Shown piece after piece: positions 1 to 4,388 of a stretch of DNA of 5,879 bases. The stretch's first letter is position 1, and each line of letters begins with the position of its first letter. Origin of the DNA: Deltaproteobacteria bacterium (GTDB lineage: Bacteria; Desulfobacterota; Dissulfuribacteria; Dissulfuribacterales; S140-46); the NCBI GenBank assembly GCA_015491585.1, contig WFVQ01000208.1:1-5879 (forward strand). The letters run 5' to 3'. The position numbers and the translations under genes were made by a program. The notes beneath the pieces were generated by a model. That model was not told the DNA's origin. It searched no databases and worked only from the letters and a program-made list of their open reading frames with translations.

Positions 1-49
1 CTTTTATGGGTGCCCAACTATATCCACGAGGAAATCGTGAGTCAACATC

Positions 50-73
50 AAAAAAGGCCGGCATAACCGGCCT
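50..73 (-). terminator. Intrinsic terminator after the hsp20 pair
   Basis: Read on the minus strand, a perfect 6-bp GC stem (GGCCGG, loop TTATG, CCGGCC), which one flanking A-T pair can extend, is followed directly by six T residues (plus-strand A at 50-55). It lies about 30 nt after the stop codon of the downstream hsp20 gene, so it ends the leftward unit. The leftmost 49 bases beyond it hold no gene or site I can support. Confidence 0.9.
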
Positions 74-103
74 CTTCCGGAATCCGCAGCTTCCCCGAGG
101 CGA

Positions 104-508
104 TCAGGCCACCTTTACCTCTATCTTTCTGGGCTTCACCTCCTCTATCTTGGGAAGGATCAACTTCAACATCCCCCGGCTGATCTTGGCCTCTATCCTC
201 GAACTGTCCACATCTGGACCCAAGGTGAATACCCGCTTGTACTCCTTGCCGGCGAACTCCTGGTAGAGCCCCTTGGCCAAGGGATCGACGCCGGTAGAGA
301 TCTCACCGGAGATGGTGAGCACGTCCTTATCCACCTCTATCTCCAAATCCTCCTTCTTCACGCCGGGCATGTCGGCGAGGAGAACGATCCCATCCTCATC
401 CTCATATATGTCAACAGGAGGCACCAGGGTGACCTTCTCGCGCTTTTCAAGCACCTCGGGGGTGGCGGCCTCCTTCTTCTCTACTGCCAAGTCTTTTCTT
501 TCAGCCAT
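104..508 (-). CDS. Small heat-shock protein, Hsp20/alpha-crystallin family (second of pair)
   Basis: This is a cytoplasmic ATP-independent holdase chaperone that binds unfolding proteins and hands them to DnaK/ClpB-type refolding systems (family knowledge). The 134-residue protein has a short charged N-terminal arm rich in K and E (about 1-30). The alpha-crystallin domain runs from about 31 to 121, with MPGV at 47-50 and the family signature A-x4-G-x-L at A107, G112, L114. The C-terminal IEV anchor at 129-131 normally docks on a neighbouring subunit during oligomer assembly. ATG at 508 is preceded by GGAGG with a 7-nt spacer. The SD lies just past the TGA of the upstream hsp20, only 12 nt away, so the two are almost certainly co-transcribed and probably translationally coupled. 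The N-terminal arm is unlike that of the partner, so the pair may form mixed oligomers or have different clients (inference). Family assignment is secure; the exact orthologue name is not. Confidence 0.95.
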   Translation of the reverse strand: MAERKDLAVEKKEAATPEVLEKREKVTLVPPVDIYEDEDGIVLLADMPGVKKEDLEIEVDKDVLTISGEISTGVDPLAKGLYQEFAGKEYKRVFTLGPDVDSSRIEAKISRGMLKLILPKIEEVKPRKIEVKVA

Positions 509-520
509 GACTTCACCTCC

Positions 521-982
521 TCAGTTCACCGCGACCTCGATCTTGCGCGCCTTCTGCTCCTCCTGCTTCCCTACGGTGACCATCAGGACACCATCCAAGT
601 ACCGGGCCTCCACCTTCTCCGGATCCACACTCTCGGGAAGGGAGATGGCGCGCCTGAACGAACCGGAAAAACGCTCGCGCCTGTGATAGCCCTTGGGGTC
701 TACCTCCTTACCCACATCATTAGAGGTGTCGCGCTCCGCCGACACGGTCAGGAGGTTCTTCTCAATCGTGACGTCAAAAGAGGCAGGATCTATACCAGGC
801 GCAAATACAGCCACAGATACGGAATCAGGGGCCTCATAGACGTTTATGGCCGGAAAGGCACCCCTTACATTCCCTCGGATGTTGTTGATGGGAAGCGATA
901 GATCGAACAGCTGCTCCAGATCCCTGGAGAGCCGGTTCAGCTCCGCGAATGGATCGGGAATAGCAAACCACGGACGCAACAT
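521..982 (-). CDS. Small heat-shock protein, Hsp20/alpha-crystallin family (first of pair)
   Basis: This is a 153-residue holdase chaperone. The N-terminal arm (1-43) begins MLRPWF and carries the DPF-x-E-L-N-R-L segment (10-18) typical of class A bacterial Hsp20. The alpha-crystallin domain spans about 44-138, with FAPGI at 60-64, the signature A126-G131-L133, and a conserved-looking R-R-x-F-x-G-S-F-R-R stretch at 101-111. The C-terminal IEV motif is at 148-150. I chose ATG at 982 because AAGGAGG (991-997) sits 8 nt upstream; an in-frame GTG at 988 lies only 2 nt from GGAGG, too close to be the real start. The gene follows inositol-phosphate synthase by 80 nt and precedes the second hsp20 by 12 nt. 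Its leader can form a hairpin that buries the SD, suggesting heat-controlled translation. Confidence 0.95.
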   Translation of the reverse strand: MLRPWFAIPDPFAELNRLSRDLEQLFDLSLPINNIRGNVRGAFPAINVYEAPDSVSVAVFAPGIDPASFDVTIEKNLLTVSAERDTSNDVGKEVDPKGYHRRERFSGSFRRAISLPESVDPEKVEARYLDGVLMVTVGKQEEQKARKIEVAVN

Positions 983-990
983 GGCCACTA

Positions 991-1047
991 CCTCCTTGCG
1001 CGATTATTGCTGCCATTACTTGCAGTTAGACGATAATCACGCGGAGG
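991..1047 (-). promoter_or_regulatory. Candidate RNA thermometer: leader hairpin masking the hsp20 SD
   Basis: In the leftward transcript, CCUCC (1047-1043) pairs with the entire SD core GGAGG (995-991). The adjacent GCGUGAUUAU (1042-1033) pairs with AUAAUCGCGC (1007-998), ten pairs with one U-G wobble. Only AA (997-996) bulges between the two helices. The apical part holds a further CUGC/GCAG stem (1025-1022 with 1013-1010) around an 8-nt loop. The start codon lies 8 nt beyond the masked SD. Bacterial small heat-shock genes are the classic hosts of ROSE and fourU thermometers (known), but this element has neither signature, so the assignment rests on the base pairing alone. It requires a transcript that starts at or upstream of about 1047, for example read-through from the inositol-phosphate synthase gene. 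Confidence 0.5.
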
Positions 1048-1057
1048 GGCTAGTCAA
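1030..1057 (-). promoter_or_regulatory. Possible sigma-70-type promoter before the hsp20 pair
   Basis: TTGACT (1057-1052, 5 of 6 to the -35 consensus) is separated by 16 nt from TATCGT (1035-1030, 4 of 6 to the -10 consensus). Transcription would begin near 1023, about 40 nt before the ATG. The inverted repeat arms (1042-1033 and 1007-998) would then flank the -10 box and start site, a usual place for a repressor operator. If this promoter is the only one, the 5' arm of the SD-masking hairpin would not be transcribed. No CIRCE or HspR HAIR consensus is visible here. Confidence 0.4.
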
Positions 1058-1062
1058 CCCCG

Positions 1063-2166
1063 CTAATCCTTTCTGCGTCCTGCTATGAAGTCCTCAGTGC
1101 GCTGATAGGCCTGATCGTCGGTCATCTGCCTGGGAGGATGCTTCATGAAATAGGCGGAAGGCGAGTAGAGCACACCCCCGATGCCGCGGTCAAGGGCGAG
1201 CTTGCAGCACCTGATGCTGTCGATGGCCACCCCCGCGCTGTTGGGGGAGTCTTCCACAGAGAGGCGCAGCTCGAGATTCATGGGAACGTCGCCGAAGAGC
1301 TTCCCCTCCATCCTGATGAAGGCGATCTTGTTGTCCTTCTGCCAAGGGACGTAGTCGCTGGGACCAATATGGATGTCTTCTGGCGGCAACGGTTGCGGCA
1401 GCATGGCCTGCACGGCCTCGGTCTTGGACTTCTTCTTGGAGCTCAGCCTGTGCCTGTTGAGCATATTGAGGAAATCGGTGTTCCCGCCGGTGTTAAGCTG
1501 ATAGGTCCTTTCCAACTTAACACCGCGGCGTTTGAAGAGGCTGGCGAGGACCCTGTGGGTGATGGTAGCCCCGAGCTGGGACTTGATGTCGTCACCGATG
1601 ATGGGGACGTTCCTCTCCTTGAACTCGGAGGCCCACTTCTCGTCACTCGCTATAAAAACGGGCATATTGTTAATGTAACCTATGCCGGCATCAAGGGCGC
1701 ATCTGGCGTAGAAACGGACCGCCTTCTCCGAGCCCACCGGCAGGTAGTTGACCAGGATCTCCGCCCCGCTCTCCCTCAGGGCCTCCACGACTTCCTCCTG
1801 AGAGGGCTCACTGGCATCCGCCTTCACGAAAGTCTGGGAGTCGGGATAATCTGCCATGTGGGGAGAGATTCCGTCCAGGACCTTACCCATCCGGACCTCC
1901 ACACCGGTCTTGGGGATATCTGGACAAAACACCGTGGTGCAGTTGGGGGGTGCGAAAATGGCTTCTGATACATCCCTGCCCACCTTGCGGGAGTCGATGT
2001 CAAACGCGGCAACCACTTCTATGTCTCCAGGGGTGTAACCGCCAAGGTCCCAGTGCATCAGGCCAATGGCGTCCTCTGCGGTCTTGTTTTTGTAGTAGTG
2101 AATTCCCTGGAAGAGCGAAGAGAAACAGTTCCCAACGCCAGCCACGGCTATCTTTATCTTGCCCAT
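1063..2166 (-). CDS. ino1: Inositol-1-phosphate synthase (EC 5.5.1.4)
   Basis: The enzyme converts D-glucose 6-phosphate to 1D-myo-inositol 3-phosphate with catalytic NAD+, the first step toward inositol phospholipids or inositol-based solutes; it is cytoplasmic. At 367 residues it matches the short actinobacterial/archaeal class rather than the roughly 500-residue eukaryotic class. The N-terminal Rossmann segment carries G10-x-G12-N-C-x-S-S. Other family-typical blocks are NYLPVGS (140-146), DDIKSQLGAT (192-201), NTGGNTDFLN (225-234), and the lysine-rich KKKSK (244-248), which lies in the region that binds substrate phosphate. A further conserved run, SPNSAG, follows in the C-terminal third. 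ATG at 2166 is preceded by GGAGGAGG with a 10-nt spacer. It lies 88 nt after the cysteine-cluster gene and 80 nt before the hsp20 pair, all in the same direction. Catalytic blocks look intact. Confidence 0.95.
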   Translation of the reverse strand: MGKIKIAVAGVGNCFSSLFQGIHYYKNKTAEDAIGLMHWDLGGYTPGDIEVVAAFDIDSRKVGRDVSEAIFAPPNCTTVFCPDIPKTGVEVRMGKVLDGISPHMADYPDSQTFVKADASEPSQEEVVEALRESGAEILVNYLPVGSEKAVRFYARCALDAGIGYINNMPVFIASDEKWASEFKERNVPIIGDDIKSQLGATITHRVLASLFKRRGVKLERTYQLNTGGNTDFLNMLNRHRLSSKKKSKTEAVQAMLPQPLPPEDIHIGPSDYVPWQKDNKIAFIRMEGKLFGDVPMNLELRLSVEDSPNSAGVAIDSIRCCKLALDRGIGGVLYSPSAYFMKHPPRQMTDDQAYQRTEDFIAGRRKD

Positions 2167-2202
2167 CGGAAAACGGCCTCCTCCCTACTTTATCGTCATA
2201 CC

Positions 2203-2216
2203 CGCAGATGCCTGCG
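2203..2216 (-). repeat. Small inverted repeat upstream of ino1
   Basis: CGCAG and CTGCG flank a 4-nt loop (ATGC) in the 88-nt gap before ino1. It would form a 5-bp hairpin about 37 nt upstream of the ATG. There is no T-run after it, so it is not a terminator. It could be a weak operator or chance. No convincing promoter is visible in this gap, which fits read-through from the upstream gene. Confidence 0.25.
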
Positions 2217-2254
2217 TGAACCCACCTCCGGAAAGAGAGACAACGCCTAAGCTC

Positions 2255-2470
2255 TCAGTTCTCCACGGTCTCCTCTTCTATCTCCACCTCCAGTTCGAAG
2301 TAGCTGGCGCCGCAATCGTAACACTTCACGTCGATCATGTTCTCCGACTGGAGAGAGACATATATCTCCTCGCAACCACACTGGCAGCGTTCTAATCCTG
2401 ACTCCTGAATCACATCCTTTATGGACGGTCTCAGGGAAGGGGGTATGTCTGGATCATATTCAATCTTCAC
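2255..2470 (-). CDS. Small cysteine-cluster (zinc-ribbon-like) protein, unknown function
   Basis: I do not recognise this 71-residue acidic protein. Its core has C29-x-C31-x-C33, then 16 residues with beta-type alternation, then C50-x2-C53-G. This resembles a small zinc ribbon, though the first half uses C-x-C-x-C instead of the usual C-x2-C. The C-terminal tail (59-71) is very acidic. The start is GTG at 2470: AAAAGGAGG sits 6 nt upstream, and no in-frame ATG gives comparable spacing. The gene opens the leftward unit that continues with ino1 and the hsp20 pair, and a good promoter lies at 2521-2550. A metal-binding or nucleic-acid-binding adaptor is possible, but nothing here fixes a function. 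Confidence 0.75.
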   Translation of the reverse strand: MKIEYDPDIPPSLRPSIKDVIQESGLERCQCGCEEIYVSLQSENMIDVKCYDCGASYFELEVEIEEETVEN

Positions 2471-2520
2471 CTATGGCCTCCTTTTAGCCTGCTGAAAACA
2501 AGGCGCTATACAGACGGGCT

Positions 2521-2550
2521 ATAATAGCAGCCAAATTACTCCCTTGTAAA
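2521..2550 (-). promoter_or_regulatory. Sigma-70-type promoter for the leftward unit
   Basis: TTTACA (2550-2545) and TATTAT (2526-2521) each match the consensus hexamer at 5 of 6 positions and are separated by 18 nt. The predicted start site near 2514 gives a leader of about 44 nt to the GTG at 2470. This is the best promoter for the small cysteine-cluster gene and, if there is no internal terminator, for ino1 and the hsp20 pair as well. Confidence 0.6.
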
Positions 2551-2553
2551 GGG
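2541..2553. repeat. 13-bp palindrome over the leftward -35 box
   Basis: CCCTT-GTA-AAGGG is a perfect inverted repeat with a 3-nt centre that covers the -35 hexamer of the leftward promoter. It lies about 25 nt upstream of the -35 of the rightward cytochrome promoter. The position suits an operator able to affect one or both divergent promoters. It is short enough to be chance. Confidence 0.35.
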
Positions 2554-2577
2554 CGGCGCCAGAAATGTGCTTTTTCC

Positions 2578-2606
2578 TTGACAGACAATTGAGTCCAAAT
2601 TACATA
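2578..2606 (+). promoter_or_regulatory. Promoter for the cytochrome c gene
   Basis: A perfect -35 box TTGACA (2578-2583) is followed after 17 nt by TACATA (2601-2606), a poor -10 (3 of 6). The weak -10 next to a perfect -35 suggests dependence on an activator, or that the true -10 is offset by a base or two. The leader to the ATG at 2651 would be about 38 nt. Confidence 0.5.
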
Positions 2607-2650
2607 TTGATGAACGGTGATTCAGTAGAAACGCAAAGGAGGTTCAGGTA

Positions 2651-3016
2651 ATGCGTAGTAAAAAGATTGCGTCCGTAGTGGTTGCCTTGGCTTTCGGCCT
2701 CGTGACGGCAGTGGCGCTGGCCGGTTCCGGTCCCGCGGAATTCGTCCTGAAAGCCAAGAAGGGCGATGTCACCTTTCAGCACCACAAGCACCAGGAGAGG
2801 ACTGGCTGCGGCGAGTGCCACCACACGAAGGGGCCTGACGGAAAGCAGGTCATAGACGAAAAGGGCGAGCATGCCGCCAAGTGCGACACCTGCCACAACA
2901 AGGACTTCCCCAACAAGAAGCTCAACAAGCCCATGAAGGCCTTCCACAAGAACTGCAAAGGCTGCCACAAGGAGCACAAGGTATCCACCAAGTGCAACTT
3001 CTGCCACAAGAAGTAA
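2651..3016 (+). CDS. Tetraheme periplasmic cytochrome c, class III (c3-like)
   Basis: This is a low-potential electron carrier of the periplasm that shuttles electrons among hydrogenases, formate dehydrogenases and membrane oxidoreductase complexes (role known for class III cytochromes; the partner here is unknown). The 121-residue precursor has a signal peptide: RSKK, a hydrophobic core to about 22, and likely cleavage after ALA24. The mature part has four heme-binding CxxCH motifs at C53-H57, C78-H82, C102-H106 and C115-H119. Extra histidines at 44, 45, 47, 58, 74, 99 and 109 can supply the sixth ligands for bis-His hemes. The paired H44/H45 and the lysine-rich surface are typical of c3. 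All four motifs use CxxCH, whereas classical Desulfovibrio c3 has CxxxxCH at two sites. ATG is preceded by AAAGGAGGT with an 8-nt gap from GGAGG. The gene has its own promoter and terminator, so it is probably monocistronic. Confidence 0.93.
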   Translation: MRSKKIASVVVALAFGLVTAVALAGSGPAEFVLKAKKGDVTFQHHKHQERTGCGECHHTKGPDGKQVIDEKGEHAAKCDTCHNKDFPNKKLNKPMKAFHKNCKGCHKEHKVSTKCNFCHKK

Positions 3017-3040
3017 GACTTAACCAACACGGTGAGTCAA

Positions 3041-3069
3041 GGGGCCGTTCTACGAATGGCCCCTTTTTT
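3041..3069 (+). terminator. Intrinsic terminator after the cytochrome c gene
   Basis: GGGGCCGTTC and GAATGGCCCC form a 10-bp stem (one G-U wobble) around a TAC loop and are followed directly by six T residues (3064-3069). It begins 24 nt after the cytochrome stop codon and ends about 26 nt before the start of the next gene on the same strand. Confidence 0.93.
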
Positions 3070-3095
3070 GTTTCCAGGCCCAGGTAAGGATGGCG

Positions 3096-3884
3096 ATGCT
3101 CGCCCAGCTACTCAGGACCAAACTTTCTGCAATTACAGATGAACGGTTCGCGCCGCTGGCCCATTCCATAGAGGAGGTGCTTGCCGCGTCCTCGCACGGC
3201 GGCCAGGAGTGGAGGAAGACCGGCAGGGACCTGTTTTTGATGCTCGTCCACCGGCTGGAGGAAGAGGAAGGGATCGAAGGGGCAACTGAAGCGCCCAGCC
3301 GGTTGACCCGGTACGTACCCAACTTCATCTCTGCCATCTTGTCTGACCTGGAAGCACTGCTTCTCGGCGCCCCGGAAACCGTGGCCGACCCCCAGGAACG
3401 GCCCCTGCTCACTGCCCACCTCCTCCTGAAACTGACCGAATGGACGGTTATGAACTACCAGTGGGAGTGCATCTACGGACCCGATGCAGATGCCGCGGCC
3501 TCCAGACGCCTGGAAGGACTGCCCTTTGGGCTGGAGATCTGGGGAGACCGCGACGAGATATGGACCAACCTCATAGAGATCACCGAATCCGTGCTCCCCG
3601 GCACATCCAAGAGGCTTGCCGAGCCTGTGCTAGGGTGTCACAGCTACTGGGCCAGGATGGACCTCGAAAAAGAGGCCGATGTCACCGTCTTTTTCGAATC
3701 CTGCCCTGTCGGCGCCATCAAACCCTGGATAGAGATGGGCATCAAGACCATGCTCACCGATCAGGCGGTGGTGAAGGTGGGGCTGATGGGAGAATGCGGG
3801 GGAGAGAACATATCCAGCAACGGCGACCTGGAGCGCGAAATCCTCACATTATTGGGCCACCAGTGCGGCACGCCGGTATCGTAA
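3096..3884 (+). CDS. Unrecognised soluble protein with five C-terminal-half cysteines
   Basis: I do not recognise this protein of 262 residues (264 if it starts at ATG 3090). I prefer ATG 3096 because TAAGGA (3085-3090) lies 5 nt upstream, while the earlier ATG overlaps that SD. There is no signal peptide or membrane segment. Numbering from 3096, the N-terminal half is helical and rich in Leu and Glu, with an acidic run of four Glu near 55-58. A Trp-rich middle follows (T-E-W-T-V-M-N-Y-Q-W at 114-123). The C-terminal half holds cysteines at 125, 181, 203, 234 and 257, in contexts GCHSYW, SCPVGAI, GECGG and HQCG. These could bind a metal or a cofactor, but the spacing matches no ferredoxin or zinc motif I know. 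It starts just past the cytochrome terminator with no clear promoter. Codon use looks like its neighbours, so it is a real gene. Function unknown. Confidence 0.85.
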   Translation: MLAQLLRTKLSAITDERFAPLAHSIEEVLAASSHGGQEWRKTGRDLFLMLVHRLEEEEGIEGATEAPSRLTRYVPNFISAILSDLEALLLGAPETVADPQERPLLTAHLLLKLTEWTVMNYQWECIYGPDADAAASRRLEGLPFGLEIWGDRDEIWTNLIEITESVLPGTSKRLAEPVLGCHSYWARMDLEKEADVTVFFESCPVGAIKPWIEMGIKTMLTDQAVVKVGLMGECGGENISSNGDLEREILTLLGHQCGTPVS

Positions 3885-3912
3885 AAAAGGCCGGGCGGTC
3901 GCCCACCCGGCC
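3883..3912 (-). terminator. Intrinsic terminator of the leftward NrfD-MerR unit
   Basis: On the minus strand a 7-bp GC-only stem (GGCCGGG with CCCGGCC, plus-strand 3889-3895 and 3906-3912) is followed by six T residues (plus-strand A at 3883-3888). The T-run overlaps the TAA of the convergent plus-strand gene. On the plus strand there is no T-run after the hairpin, so it should act mainly leftward, 25 nt after the regulator's stop codon. Confidence 0.9.
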
Positions 3913-3937
3913 CAGGTCATGCCAGAATATCAGGTTT

Positions 3938-4351
3938 TCAATTGGTCAGATAAGGCTCTTTCGAGGTCTCCACATCGAGCTCGTCCTCGCTCTTGGAACC
4001 TCTCAACGAGGAGTTCCTCAGGTCAACTTTCGCCTCGCAGGTCTTGTGTACCTCTGGAGGGCAGTCGGTGATCTCCCAGCATGGCACCAGGGCCAGCAGC
4101 TTCTTGATCCCCGGGATGCTTATGCCGTCGTCGTGGATCATTGAGCGAAGACACGACGTCCACTGGATATCATTCTGGGAGAAAAGCCTCCTGCCTCCCT
4201 TGTAGCGAGGCCTGATGAGCCCTTCACTCTCGTAGATGCGGAGTGTCCTCGGATGGACGCCGAGCATCCTCGCCGCCACCCCTATGGGATAGACCGGCTC
4301 CCCTGGCGGCGGCATGACGCCCGGCTTCATCCGTTTGTTCTTGGCTGCCAT
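3938..4351 (-). CDS. MerR-family transcriptional regulator, HspR-like
   Basis: This 137-residue DNA-binding regulator has the MerR winged helix-turn-helix near the N terminus. PIGVAARMLGVHPRTLRIYE (22-41) is the helix-turn-helix, and EGLIRP followed by KGGRRLFS (51-58) forms the wing. The block DDGISIPGIKKLLAL (74-88) resembles the segment after the wing in HspR, a repressor of heat-shock operons. Unlike HspR of actinobacteria, it then has PCW-x4-C-P-x6-C (Cys 91, 97, 105), a possible metal or redox site, and a charged tail (106-137). ATG at 4351 has GAGGAG with a 7-nt spacer. It follows nrfD by 37 nt in the same direction and ends the unit. Inferred roles are autoregulation of its own operon, or control of the hsp20 genes about 3 kb away. 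I see no HspR HAIR box (CTTGAGT-N7-ACTCAAG) in the window. Family is secure; subfamily moderate. Confidence 0.9.
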   Translation of the reverse strand: MAAKNKRMKPGVMPPPGEPVYPIGVAARMLGVHPRTLRIYESEGLIRPRYKGGRRLFSQNDIQWTSCLRSMIHDDGISIPGIKKLLALVPCWEITDCPPEVHKTCEAKVDLRNSSLRGSKSEDELDVETSKEPYLTN

Positions 4352-4388
4352 CTAATCTCTCCTCGCTCGAGGCTGCATTCCTTCGAGG

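Noticed and set aside
37..46. GTGAGTCAA shared at 38-46 and 3032-3040, beside two terminators
   Set aside because: A 9-nt match in about 5.9 kb read on two strands is expected now and then, and no symmetry or wider similarity supports a repeat family.
980..988. GTG at 988 as start of the first hsp20 gene
   Set aside because: GGAGG is only 2 nt from it, whereas ATG 982 has an 8-nt spacer and begins with the family-typical MLRPWF.
1046..1061. GGGG...CCCC hairpin after ino1 as a terminator
   Set aside because: The stem is only 6 bp with one wobble, and no T-run follows it.
989..1062. CIRCE or HspR HAIR operator before the hsp20 pair
   Set aside because: Neither TTAGCACTC-N9-GAGTGCTAA nor CTTGAGT-N7-ACTCAAG is present even with a few mismatches; the inverted repeat here has a different sequence.
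1138..1968. Plus-strand 276-codon open frame opposite ino1
   Set aside because: It lies wholly inside a secure enzyme gene, has no recognisable domain and no SD; an antisense shadow of GC-rich codons.
2600..3007. Minus-strand 135-codon hydrophobic open frame opposite the cytochrome gene
   Set aside because: The apparent membrane protein comes from antisense reading of Lys- and His-rich codons. The four heme motifs and signal peptide on the other strand are decisive.
3440..4144. Plus-strand 234-codon open frame across the gene end, terminator and regulator
   Set aside because: It runs through a strong terminator and two better-supported genes in other frames, and its product is Arg- and Gly-rich low-complexity sequence.
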